From assembly GCA_030147505.1 (NCBI GenBank), contig JASBVG010000029.1:1-64000 (forward strand): a DNA stretch of 64,000 nucleotides. The letters run 5' to 3'. Every line of letters starts with the position of its first letter. The stretch's first letter is position 1. Both the position numbers and the translations under genes were made by a program. The notes beneath the pieces are model-generated. The model ran no database searches. It saw only the letters and a list, made by a program, of their open reading frames with translations, and was not told the DNA's origin. The DNA comes from Tardiphaga sp. (GTDB taxonomy: Bacteria; Pseudomonadota; Alphaproteobacteria; Rhizobiales; Xanthobacteraceae). Of this stretch, positions 56,905-64,000 are shown one piece after another.

Positions 56905-57242
56905 TTTTCGGGCAATTTCTCATGCAAAAAATGCAAGGCGTTTTCGCCAACGCAGCATGGTTGTCACAATTAAATTTAGAAAAAACAATGACTTAAGAAT
57001 GCGTCAGTCATTTTGAACCATTTTAAAAATGAACAAAAATTCATTTCTAATGGCAAATTCCAATTCTTCTGCTCACAAATTTTGCTCGAATCGGACTGCG
57101 CGGAGTGCGCAGAAATACAACTGCGCAGTCTGCGCAGAACCAAGACGGTGGGCAAATACGACGGCCTCATATGCAGCTCAATGCGAGCCGCTGTATAGAT
57201 TGGCAGCGAGCCCCTGCTTCTCCGCTGTATAAGGATTCCGCC
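56905..57242. other. AT-rich intergenic region with inverted repeats
   Basis: About 340 bp upstream of hisN, clearly AT-richer than its surroundings in its middle part. Inverted repeats: AATGACT/AGTCATT (56987-56993, 57006-57012), AAATGAA/TTCATTT (57027-57033, 57040-57046), and a cluster of TGCGCAG/CTGCGCA units at about 57095-57140. These could be operators or hairpins in the hisN leader. No open frame here is convincing. Confidence 0.5.
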
Positions 57243-58025
57243 GTGACGGTCATCGATTTCACTGCCTTCATTGGCCGTCTTGCCACCGCATCCGGTGAGA
57301 CCATCCTGCCATTCTTCCGGACCTCGCTGAGCATCGACAACAAGAACACGCGGGATTTCGACCCGGTCACCGAGGCTGATCGTGGTGCCGAGGCGGTGAT
57401 GCGCCGCCTGATCAAGCAGAGCTTTCCGCAGCATGGCATCGTCGGCGAAGAATTCGGTATCGAGCGCGAGGATGCCGACTATGTCTGGGTGCTCGATCCC
57501 ATCGACGGCACCAAATCCTTCATTTCTGGCTTCCCTACCTGGGGCACCCTGATCGCGCTGCTGCACAAGGGCACACCGGTCTATGGCATGATGCACCAGC
57601 CCTATATCGGCGAGCGCTTTTCCGGCGACAACGGCTCAGCACGCTATCAGGGCGCCAATGGCAGCACCCGCAAACTGGCCGTGCGCCGCTGCGAGTCGCT
57701 GGAAAAGGCCGTACTGTTCACCACCAGCCCGCTGCTGATGAACGAGACCGACCGCGCTATCTTCCGGGGCGTCGAGAAGCATGTCCGCCTGTCTCGTTAT
57801 GGCGGCGATTGCTATTCCTATTGCATGCTGGCCGCCGGACATCTCGATCTCGTCATCGAAACCGAGCTGAAGCCCTATGATATCGCCGCTCTAATCCCCA
57901 TCGTCGCCGGGGCTGGCGGTGTGGTCACGACTTGGGACGGCAAGCCGGCCCAGAACGGCGGCAAGATCATCGCCGCCGGTGACCCCCGCGTGCATGAAGC
58001 CGCGATGAAGCTGCTGAATTCCTGA
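57243..58025 (+). CDS. hisN: Inositol-monophosphatase-fold histidinol phosphatase
   Basis: A 260-residue Mg-dependent phosphatase. IVGEEFG, WVLDPIDGTKSFISGFP and KPYDIAALIPIVAGAGG are the three metal-binding motifs of the IMPase family; this subtype in alphaproteobacteria dephosphorylates histidinol phosphate in histidine synthesis. The GTG at 57243 with AAGGA eight bases upstream is the start; a longer in-frame extension from 57105 is AT-rich leader sequence. Convergent with the LysR gene, 2 bp apart. Confidence 0.88.
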   Translation: MTVIDFTAFIGRLATASGETILPFFRTSLSIDNKNTRDFDPVTEADRGAEAVMRRLIKQSFPQHGIVGEEFGIEREDADYVWVLDPIDGTKSFISGFPTWGTLIALLHKGTPVYGMMHQPYIGERFSGDNGSARYQGANGSTRKLAVRRCESLEKAVLFTTSPLLMNETDRAIFRGVEKHVRLSRYGGDCYSYCMLAAGHLDLVIETELKPYDIAALIPIVAGAGGVVTTWDGKPAQNGGKIIAAGDPRVHEAAMKLLNS

Positions 58026-58027
58026 GG

Positions 58028-58921
58028 TCAGCTTCGCGCCGCCGCGCGCAGGTGCTCCACCAGCTGCCGGGCCGGACGCGACATCGCCTTCAGATCGCGA
58101 AAGCAGATTGCCAGCTTGCGATTGGCCCAAGTATCGCGGATCCGCACCAGCGTGATCGGCATCGACCGCGCGCAGCGCCGCGCCGCCACTTCCGGCACGA
58201 TGGCGATGCCGACATGCGCCGCTGCCATCTGGCACATGGCATCGAAATCCCTCATCTGGGCGCGATATTTCAGCCGTGCACCCAGCCGGGCGGCATATTT
58301 GCCGATATGATTCTGCAACGCCGTCGCGTTGGTCAAACCGATGAAATCGCGATCGACGACTTCGCGAAAGTCGATTGACCGGCGTGATGCCAGATCGCTC
58401 CGCGGCGCCGTCACCAGCACCAGACGATCCTCGTTGAAGACGAAGCGGTCCAGCGCATCCGGCAGCGTATGCTCCGCCGCGAAGCCGAGGTCGGCGCTGC
58501 CCGCAGCAATCGCCTGGGCGATGTCGGCGCTCTCCCGCTCTTCCGCCTCGAGGCTGACCTGCGGATGATCGCGCAGAAACGCAGCCAGCGCTTTCGGCAG
58601 ATGCTCGGACAAGCCGACAGTGTTTGCAAGTAGGACGATGCTGGCCTTGGTCCCGCTCGCATAGGCCGCCATGTCGCTGCGCAAGGCCTCCACATCGTGC
58701 AGAACTACGCGGGCATGGCCGAGCAGGCTTTCGCCTGCCGCCGTCAGCGTAACGCCGCGCCGGCCGCGCGTGAGCAGCGCAACGCCCATTGCTGTTTCGA
58801 GTCCCTGAATACGCGCGCTGGCCGAGGCGAGCGCGAGATGGGCTGCCGCCGCACCTCCGGTAATGCTCCGTACCTCTGCCACCGCTGCGAACAACCTGAG
58901 ATCGACCAGATCGAAGTGCAT
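58028..58921 (-). CDS. LysR-family transcriptional regulator
   Basis: A 297-residue LTTR. The winged helix-turn-helix is in residues 1-60 (LRLFAAVAEVRSITGGAAAAHL, ASARIQGLETAMGVALLTR), then a substrate-binding co-inducer domain (VLLANTVGLSEHLPKALAAF onwards). It is divergent from a TauE/SafE exporter gene across 89 bp, so it probably controls that gene. Start is the ATG at 58921 (MHFDLVDLRLF). Confidence 0.92.
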   Translation of the reverse strand: MHFDLVDLRLFAAVAEVRSITGGAAAAHLALASASARIQGLETAMGVALLTRGRRGVTLTAAGESLLGHARVVLHDVEALRSDMAAYASGTKASIVLLANTVGLSEHLPKALAAFLRDHPQVSLEAEERESADIAQAIAAGSADLGFAAEHTLPDALDRFVFNEDRLVLVTAPRSDLASRRSIDFREVVDRDFIGLTNATALQNHIGKYAARLGARLKYRAQMRDFDAMCQMAAAHVGIAIVPEVAARRCARSMPITLVRIRDTWANRKLAICFRDLKAMSRPARQLVEHLRAAARS

Positions 58922-59010
58922 GATCCGCCTCCAGCCTTCGTCTAACCCGAAGGCATTCACCATAACCTCCAGATTGTGCCCATCGCCGGGATCGGTCAAT
59001 GTGTCGCACC

Positions 59011-59763
59011 ATGATCGACACAATGCTCATTCTCATCGCCGCCGTGTTCGCACTGGCAGGTTTCGTCAAAGGCGTCATTGGCCTCGGCCTGCCCACGGTT
59101 TCCATGGGCTTGCTTGCCACCACAATGACGCCCGTGCAGGCGCTCACCATCGTGATCGTGCCGGCCATCGTCACCAATATCTGGCAGACATTTGCCGGCC
59201 CCTATCTGCGCGACATCATCCGCCGGCTATGGCCGCTGCTGCTCACCACAGCGATCGCGATCTGGTTCAGCGGGAGCCTGATGACCGGGCCTTACGCCAA
59301 ATACGGCGCCATCGTGCTCGGCGTGCTGCTGGTCGTCTATGCCGTGGTCACGCTGGTCAAATTCCAGTTCAAGACGGCGCCGAAAGACGAAAAGTGGGTC
59401 GGCGGCATCGTCGGCGCGATCACCGGCGTGGTGTCGGCAGCCACGGGTGTTCAGGTCATTCCCTCGATGCCCTTCATGCAGTCGATCGGCATGGAAAAGA
59501 ACGAGCTGGTGCAGGCGCTCGGCCTCTATTTCACCGTGGCCACGATGGCGCAGGCCTTCAATCTGACCAGTGCCGGCCTGCTCAATGCGGCAACGGCCGT
59601 CCCCGGCGTCGTCGCCATGATCACCGCTTTCGCCGGCATGTTTCTCGGCCAGGCGGTGCGCGATCGCATGGCCCCGGACCAGTTCCGCCGCTGGTTCCTG
59701 ATCGCGATGCTGCTGCTCGGCATCTATCTTGCGATCAGCGCGACACTGGCGGTGATGAAGTAA
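59011..59763 (+). CDS. TauE/SafE-family anion exporter
   Basis: A 250-residue membrane protein with about eight helices; GFVKGVIGLGLPTVSMGLL and GAITGVVSAATGVQVIPSMP are the paired TauE/SafE repeats. Members export sulfite, sulfoacetate or other organic anions. The ATG at 59011 follows an in-frame GTG at 58999. Its stop lies 3 bp from the stop of the convergent LysE gene. Confidence 0.9.
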   Translation: MIDTMLILIAAVFALAGFVKGVIGLGLPTVSMGLLATTMTPVQALTIVIVPAIVTNIWQTFAGPYLRDIIRRLWPLLLTTAIAIWFSGSLMTGPYAKYGAIVLGVLLVVYAVVTLVKFQFKTAPKDEKWVGGIVGAITGVVSAATGVQVIPSMPFMQSIGMEKNELVQALGLYFTVATMAQAFNLTSAGLLNAATAVPGVVAMITAFAGMFLGQAVRDRMAPDQFRRWFLIAMLLLGIYLAISATLAVMK

Positions 59764-59766
59764 ACT

Positions 59767-60405
59767 TTACTTCGCCTCGAGCAGCGCTACGCGAATGCCG
59801 AGATAGACGAACACGCCGCCCAGCGTCCGGTTGATCCACACCAGTGCCGTGCCGGACTGACGCACGCGCCGTGCGGCGCGCGCCGCGAACACCGCGACAA
59901 GCAGGCACCAGGTGCCGCCTGTGCCGATGAACATCATGCCAAGCACCATGAAGGCCAGCGCCTTCTGCGGCGCATCGGCATCGACGAATTGCGGCAGGAA
60001 GGCCAGGAAGAACAGCGCGACCTTCGGATTCAGCGCATTAGTGAGGGCGCCTTGCCAGAATACCTGGCTGAGCTTGATGGCCGGCTTGTCGACTGACGTC
60101 GCCAGCAGGTTCTCTGGCGCCTTCCAGCGCAGCATCTGGATGCCGCTATAGAGAAGATAGGCAGCGCCAGCCCATTTCACGATGGTGAAAGCCGTCGATG
60201 ACGCCGCCAGCAGCGCCGAGAGACCGATTGCAGCAGCGAAAACATGGACGAGGCATCCCGCACAGATCCCCAACGCCGCAGCCACGCCACCGCGCCAGCC
60301 GATCTGCACGCTGCGGCCGATGATATAGGCCGTGTCCGGTCCCGGCGTGATGTTGAGCAGCAGCCCCGAGAGAACGAACAGCCAAATATCGTGAATGCCG
60401 AGCAT
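59767..60405 (-). CDS. LysE/RhtB-family amino-acid exporter
   Basis: A 212-residue protein with about six helices; LLLNITPGPDTAYIIGRSVQ at the start and ALTNALNPKVALFFLAFLPQ in the middle are the family motifs. These exporters pump out amino acids or homoserine lactones; the substrate is unknown. GAAGG precedes the ATG at 60405. Last in a minus-strand run after the GST gene. Confidence 0.92.
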   Translation of the reverse strand: MLGIHDIWLFVLSGLLLNITPGPDTAYIIGRSVQIGWRGGVAAALGICAGCLVHVFAAAIGLSALLAASSTAFTIVKWAGAAYLLYSGIQMLRWKAPENLLATSVDKPAIKLSQVFWQGALTNALNPKVALFFLAFLPQFVDADAPQKALAFMVLGMMFIGTGGTWCLLVAVFAARAARRVRQSGTALVWINRTLGGVFVYLGIRVALLEAK

Positions 60406-60450
60406 ATGCGTACCTTCCAGCCCTTTCCCGAAACGCAAGGAGCGCGTTCC

Positions 60451-61098
60451 CTAGTAATCCAAGCGTCCAAATAGTTCAGCGAATGGCACCATAACGTGAC
60501 TCCGGTAAGCCGGTCGCTCCTGAAGCGTGCGATACCATCGTTCGACATTCGGAAAGGTTGGTCGCTCGATTTCTAGTTCGAAATAGCGATACAAGGTTGT
60601 TCCTACCGATATGTCTGCCAATGACAGTTGGTCCCCCAGCAGCAAGACACGACCGTCCAACTGGCGCTCCAACTGATCGAAGTGTTGCGCGCATCGTGCC
60701 AGCGCTGAGCGAATCGCGGGCCAATTTCTCTTGTCCTCAGGCGTTCTGAAGAAACCCCAGAATACGCCGTTGAGGAAATCAGGTTGCAGCGACGATTGAG
60801 ACCAATCCATCCAGCGATCCGCCTGAGATCTGTCGGCCGGGTCTTCCGACCAGAAAGAGGCTCCGCCGAAACGAGCCGCGAGGTAGCGCAAAATCGCATG
60901 TGATTCCCACACAATGGACTGGCCATCCCGAAGCACCGGAATACGCCCGTGTGGATTCATCTTCAGAAACGCGGGATCATCAAGACCACCAAAACTGCCA
61001 CCAGCATCAATGCGACGGTGCGGGAGATCGAGCTCGTCAATGAGCCACATCACCTTCTGCACATTGAAAGAGCTTCGTCGTCCCCAGATCGTCAGCAC
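60451..61098 (-). CDS. Glutathione S-transferase family protein
   Basis: A 215-residue GST. The thioredoxin-like half has SSFNVQKVMWLIDEL and MNPHGRIPVLRDG with the WESHAILRYLAARFGG glutathione-binding motif (Glu-Ser); the helical half ends RWYRTLQERPAYRSHVMVPF. Function may be detoxification; no substrate known. GTG start. Its GC content (for example 43% over 60541-60600) is lower than its neighbours, hinting at acquisition. It lies 11 bp after a hydrolase gene. Confidence 0.9.
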   Translation of the reverse strand: MLTIWGRRSSFNVQKVMWLIDELDLPHRRIDAGGSFGGLDDPAFLKMNPHGRIPVLRDGQSIVWESHAILRYLAARFGGASFWSEDPADRSQADRWMDWSQSSLQPDFLNGVFWGFFRTPEDKRNWPAIRSALARCAQHFDQLERQLDGRVLLLGDQLSLADISVGTTLYRYFELEIERPTFPNVERWYRTLQERPAYRSHVMVPFAELFGRLDY

Positions 61099-61109
61099 CG
61101 GCCAACCTT

Positions 61110-62057
61110 TTACTTGAACAATGGTGTCCCCGGCACGAACGCATCGAAGGCGGCCCAGAACTGCTGCCTGTAGCGATCCTGCTCCTGCAGTATCTCATGT
61201 CGCGCACCGGCAATGACGAGATGCGAACCTGCCCGCAAATGATAGGCGAATTCCTCGATGGCCGGCGTCGAGACCACCTGATCGTGGCTCGCGGCCAGCA
61301 TCAGGATCGGCTGACGAATATCGACCGGATATCGCGTGGCGCGAAACCCGTGCATGGCGCGGATCGCCGTGTCGGCCCAGGCGATCGTCGGTGAACCGAT
61401 GCCGAGCGCCGGATCTTCCTGCAGGATTGCCGCGTTGCGCGCATAGCGCACGGGATCGGATGTCAGTTTGTTGTCGGGAAAGGACGAGGTGCCGACCAGC
61501 TCGCCATTGCCGCCCGGAACGTAGTTGCCGCCCTGCCCGGTGAAGCGCATCACGCGCAGCAGCAGCCGTGTCGGCAGGGTGGTGGCGCGACCCGGGAGAT
61601 CGATCATCGGTGCCGACAGCACGATGCGGTCGAACCAGCGTTTGCCGGAATGCGCGACCCGCAGCATCACCGCACCGCCCATGGAATGCGCCAGCGCATA
61701 GTAAGGCGGCGGGCAATCCGGCATCACCACCTGCTGCACGAAGGTTTCGACATCGATCTCGAAATCAGAAAAATTCCGCACATAGCCCTTGCGCGCATCG
61801 CGCAGCATTCGCGCCGAATGACCCTGGCCACGCCAGTCGATCATTGCTACCGCGAAACCGCGGTCCCGTAGATCGCGCACCGTCTCAAAATACTTCTCGA
61901 TATATTCACCGCGGCCGGTAAACACGCAGACTGTGCCCTTGTGGCCTGTCGGCGGCGCCCAGCGCGCGAAGCGCAGCTCGATGCCGTCCGGCGTCTTGAT
62001 CGTGCCGGAAGTTGCGCCTTCAGGAACCGGATTGGCGGGGATCGAGACAAGCGTCAT
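61110..62057 (-). CDS. Alpha/beta hydrolase, monoacylglycerol-lipase-like
   Basis: A 315-residue cytoplasmic hydrolase of the lysophospholipase (PldB) group: VFTGRGEYIEKY oxyanion region, MIDWRGQGHSAR, nucleophile Ser125 in LAHSMGGAVML, Asp in LMLAASHDQVV and His in IAGARHEIL. It splits monoacyl lipids or related esters (family inference). It heads the minus-strand run with GST and LysE. Confidence 0.9.
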   Translation of the reverse strand: MTLVSIPANPVPEGATSGTIKTPDGIELRFARWAPPTGHKGTVCVFTGRGEYIEKYFETVRDLRDRGFAVAMIDWRGQGHSARMLRDARKGYVRNFSDFEIDVETFVQQVVMPDCPPPYYALAHSMGGAVMLRVAHSGKRWFDRIVLSAPMIDLPGRATTLPTRLLLRVMRFTGQGGNYVPGGNGELVGTSSFPDNKLTSDPVRYARNAAILQEDPALGIGSPTIAWADTAIRAMHGFRATRYPVDIRQPILMLAASHDQVVSTPAIEEFAYHLRAGSHLVIAGARHEILQEQDRYRQQFWAAFDAFVPGTPLFK

Positions 62058-62129
62058 ACGGGACCGGATGGGTGAAAGAGACGGGTTTTCAAGGGCCTGC
62101 TGGGTCTCGGCGAGATTCTTTCGGCCCCC

Positions 62130-62157
62130 CTTGCAGGCCGCAACACCCCTCCCATAT
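62130..62157 (+). promoter_or_regulatory. Sigma-32 (RpoH)-type heat-shock promoter
   Basis: CTTGCA (62130-62135), a 16-nt spacer and CCATAT (62152-62157) fit the alphaproteobacterial RpoH consensus (CTTG...CCATAT). Transcription would start near 62163, exactly where the first hairpin of the leader begins. Confidence 0.6.
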
Positions 62158-62162
62158 CAGCT

Positions 62163-62257
62163 TCATGCAGGCCTCTCTAGGCTGCATGACACGAAAGCCC
62201 GGCCCGATGGCGGGCGGGTTACCGAAACAGTCGCTCAATGGAGGACTACCCTATGCG
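62163..62257 (+). promoter_or_regulatory. ROSE-like RNA thermometer in the hsp20 leader
   Basis: The leader begins with a long stem: TCATGCAGG (62163) to CTGCATGA (ends 62189). A GCCCG/CGGGC stem follows. The last hairpin, 62231-62247, pairs GUC(G)CUC with GAGGAC: GUC-CUC pairs perfectly with GAGGAC when the G is bulged, so the Shine-Dalgarno GGAGG is masked. UCGCU fits the ROSE consensus UYGCU with bulged G. Heating should open this weak stem and allow translation, as known for hspA-type genes in Bradyrhizobium. Confidence 0.72.
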
Positions 62258-62729
62258 TACCTACGATCTGACCCCGTTTTATCGTTCCACCGTCGGCTTC
62301 GATCGCCTCTTCAATCTGCTTGACCAGAGCACCGGCGATAGCGCACCGGGCTATCCACCATACAATATCGAGCGCACCGGTGAGAACGAATATCGCATCA
62401 GCGTCGCCGTCTCCGGCTTTGCCCAAAACGAGCTCTCCATCGTCGCGAAGGAAAATACGCTGACGATCAAGGGCGAGAAGGCCGCCAACGAGAACGGCAA
62501 CAAGTCTGAAGTACTCTATCGCGGCATCGCAGCCCGCGCCTTCGAGCGCGCCTTCCAGCTCGCCGACTTCGTGCAGGTGAAGAATGCCTCGCTCGAAAAC
62601 GGCCTGCTCCATGTGGACCTCGTCCGCGAGATCCCGGAAGCCGCGAAGCCGCGAAGCATCCCGATTTCCACCAGCGCAGTCAGCGCGCCGAAGGTGGTCG
62701 ACGGCTCGGCCGAGAAAGTCGCCGCGTAA
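62253..62729 (+). CDS. hspA: Small heat-shock protein, Hsp20 class A
   Basis: A 158-residue alpha-crystallin-type chaperone that holds unfolding proteins. MRTYDLTPFYRSTVGFDRLF is the HspA N-terminus of Bradyrhizobium-type class A proteins; the crystallin domain is about residues 35-135, and the conserved IXI-like C-terminal SIPIS anchors oligomers. The ATG at 62253 has GGAGG ten bases upstream; an in-frame ATG at 62238 overlaps that site. Control by RpoH and the ROSE element above is inferred. Confidence 0.94.
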   Translation: MRTYDLTPFYRSTVGFDRLFNLLDQSTGDSAPGYPPYNIERTGENEYRISVAVSGFAQNELSIVAKENTLTIKGEKAANENGNKSEVLYRGIAARAFERAFQLADFVQVKNASLENGLLHVDLVREIPEAAKPRSIPISTSAVSAPKVVDGSAEKVAA

Positions 62730-62773
62730 CGGCGACTTTGTGAAGTGAAGTAAGTGTAGCTGTGTATTGCGAG

Positions 62774-62802
62774 CGCCCCGGAGAAATCCGGGGCGTTTTT
62801 TT
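62774..62802 (+). terminator. Rho-independent terminator of hsp20
   Basis: CGCCCCGGA (62774-62782), loop GAAA, TCCGGGGCG (62787-62795), then seven T. A very strong terminator 45 nt after the stop. Confidence 0.92.
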
Positions 62803-62927
62803 GTCCTCGCAGCTCCGTGAAGATCTGTGATCGATAACAAATCTGCGGCTACGTAACGTCCAAGACCCTCGCATCGAACCTCTGGCAAGACATGTGCACT
62901 GTCTCAACCCATTCAGGAGTTCATGCA

Positions 62928-63728
62928 ATGCCTCCCATCCGGACACTTGCCGCGCTCGCGTTGAGCGCCTTCACCGCGATCTTGACCGTAACCACCGCCG
63001 ACGCGCAAACCGCCGCCGTCAAAGCCAAGAATATCGTGTTGATTCACGGCGCCTGGGCCGATGGATCGAGCTGGGGCGATGTGATACCGCTGCTGCAAAA
63101 GGCCGGTCTGCACGTGACCGCCGTGCAAAACCCGCTGTCGTCCCTCGCCGATTCAAATGCTGCCGCCAAGCGCGCGCTGGCGCTGCAGGACGGCCCCACC
63201 GTGCTGGTCGGGCATTCCTGGGGCGGCACGGTCGTCAGCGATGTCGGCACCGATCCGAAGGTCTCGGCTCTCGTCTATGTCGCCGCGCGCGCTCCCGATG
63301 CAGATGAGGATTTTGTCGCACTGTCCGGCAAGTTCCCCACCGGCCCGGTTCGCGCCGGCATCCAGACCAATGACGGCTACACGCTGCTGTCGGAGCCAGC
63401 CTTCCTGAAGGACTTCGCCAATGGCGTCGAACCGACCAAGGCGAAGGTACTGTTCGCCGAACAAGGCGATACGGCCGCAAGCATCTTTGCAAGCCGCACA
63501 ACTGCCGCCGCCTGGCACGACAAGCCGTCTTTCTATGCGGTCGCCAAGCAGGACCGCACCATCAATCCCGACCTTGAGCGCTTCCTCGCCAAGCGCATGA
63601 ATGCCACCACCGTCGAGGTCGATGGTGGCCACCTCATCATGGTGTCGCATGCCCGCCAGGTAGCGAACCTGATCCTGCAAGCGGCCGGCGTTACGGCGCC
63701 TGCGAACACCACGGCGATGAAGAAGTAA
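62928..63728 (+). CDS. Exported alpha/beta hydrolase
   Basis: A 266-residue hydrolase with a signal peptide (MPPIRTLAALALSAFTAIL, cleavage near ADA|QT). IVLIHGAWADGSSWGDVIP is the oxyanion region and VGHSWGGTVV holds nucleophile Ser97; a late VDGGHLIMVSHA supplies His. Resembles the esterase EstC/salicylate-esterase-like group. The substrate is unknown. AGGAG lies nine bases before the ATG at 62928; the longer frame from 62892 is not used. Confidence 0.85.
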   Translation: MPPIRTLAALALSAFTAILTVTTADAQTAAVKAKNIVLIHGAWADGSSWGDVIPLLQKAGLHVTAVQNPLSSLADSNAAAKRALALQDGPTVLVGHSWGGTVVSDVGTDPKVSALVYVAARAPDADEDFVALSGKFPTGPVRAGIQTNDGYTLLSEPAFLKDFANGVEPTKAKVLFAEQGDTAASIFASRTTAAAWHDKPSFYAVAKQDRTINPDLERFLAKRMNATTVEVDGGHLIMVSHARQVANLILQAAGVTAPANTTAMKK

Positions 63729-63796
63729 CGGCATCGCCTCAACGCGAAGTGGTCCAGCGCTGCTCGGCGGGTTGGAAAGCTTTGGCCACAAAATCA

Positions 63797-63830
63797 AAAG
63801 AGCCTCGATGCGGCCGCATCGAGGCTCTTT
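63797..63830. terminator. Bidirectional terminator (perfect palindrome)
   Basis: AAAGAGCCTCGATGCGG and CCGCATCGAGGCTCTTT are exact 17-base inverted repeats with no loop spacer, between the convergent hydrolase and gltD genes. Confidence 0.85.
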
Positions 63831-63856
63831 GCGTTTCGTGTATCTCGCGACGGCGC

Positions 63857-64000
63857 CTAACGCGGCAGCGTCGTCGTGCCCATCAGCGCGTTGTCGATAG
63901 CGCGAGCGCACAGACGACCCTCGCGGATTGCCCACACGACCAGCGACTGGCCGCGGCGCATGTCGCCTGCCGAGTAAACTTTCGGCAGCGAAGTGGCAAA
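63857..64000 (-). CDS. gltD: Glutamate synthase small subunit, C-terminal end (partial)
   Basis: The last 47 codons of a minus-strand gene that continues past the right window edge. It reads [20 protein letters not shown] then [33 protein letters not shown] is the C-terminal FAD/NADPH-binding signature of GltD, which supplies electrons to the large subunit for converting glutamine and 2-oxoglutarate to two glutamates. Only the end is visible, so completeness cannot be judged. Confidence 0.88.
   Translation of the reverse strand, partial: FATSLPKVYSAGDMRRGQSLVVWAIREGRLCARAIDNALMGTTTLPR

Noticed and set aside
57105-57242. N-terminal extension of hisN
   Set aside because: The segment has repeat-containing leader sequence and no phosphatase features; AAGGA precedes the GTG at 57243, where the family N-terminus begins.

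Overview
This is an ordinary stretch of high-GC chromosome from an alphaproteobacterium of the Bradyrhizobium / Rhodopseudomonas / Afipia / Tardiphaga group (family Nitrobacteraceae, formerly Bradyrhizobiaceae). The evidence is the glyS-glyQ-S49 peptidase-ppdK neighbourhood, CpdR, a class A HspA-type Hsp20 behind a ROSE-like leader, a HisN-type histidinol phosphatase, DUF1236 and DUF3096 proteins, and several families of palindromic intergenic repeats typical of the group. I see no prophage, insertion sequence, CRISPR array or conjugative module. About 58 genes are supported, plus one tRNA, one predicted small RNA, one RNA thermometer and several terminators.

Layout. 1-11 kb: the far left has a strong minus-strand promoter for a transcript that leaves the window, then ppdK with a histone-H1-like tail, two small envelope genes, a duplicated-domain protein of unknown function, and the minus-strand block S49 peptidase - small membrane protein - glyQ - glyS. 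11-15.5 kb: a tRNA-methyltransferase-like gene with DUF2007, a polyprenyl diphosphate synthase, and an HxlR-controlled divergon (hydrolase, oxidoreductase and the stump of a deleted SDR). 15.6-22 kb: a hydrolase/amidase divergent pair, an MHS transporter, a molybdoenzyme and a hydrolase-OsmC fusion. 22-26.5 kb: a dihydroorotase-like amidohydrolase divergent from a four-gene run (ygfZ, tag, HD hydrolase, phosphatase). 26.5-38.7 kb: DUF2339, a PoxB-like enzyme, a Baeyer-Villiger-type monooxygenase, cupin, CsbD, trhO-slyX, acyl-CoA ligase and oligopeptidase B. 38.8-43.4 kb: hemC, an MctP-like symporter with its DUF3311 partner, an Old Yellow Enzyme and a Gly/Arg-rich exported protein. 43.8-50 kb: a NodU-like carbamoyltransferase and two tandem chemoreceptors. 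50-54.5 kb: a complete gltIJKL amino-acid ABC transporter and a PuuD-like amidotransferase. 54.5-64 kb: tRNA-Val, cpdR, hutG, an orphan Flp pilin, a predicted sRNA, hisN, LysR/TauE, LysE, GST and hydrolase, hsp20, another hydrolase, and the 3' end of gltD.

The genes are mostly housekeeping and catabolic/transport functions and do not form one system. The least ordinary signals are: a roughly 47% GC patch inside glyS that matches about 70 extra residues; a predicted minus-strand sRNA (56779-56866) carrying two CCUCC anti-Shine-Dalgarno motifs; a sigma-32-type promoter plus ROSE-like thermometer upstream of hsp20; the H1-like tail on pyruvate phosphate dikinase; and an SDR gene cut down to its first 39 codons between its regulator and the remaining operon.
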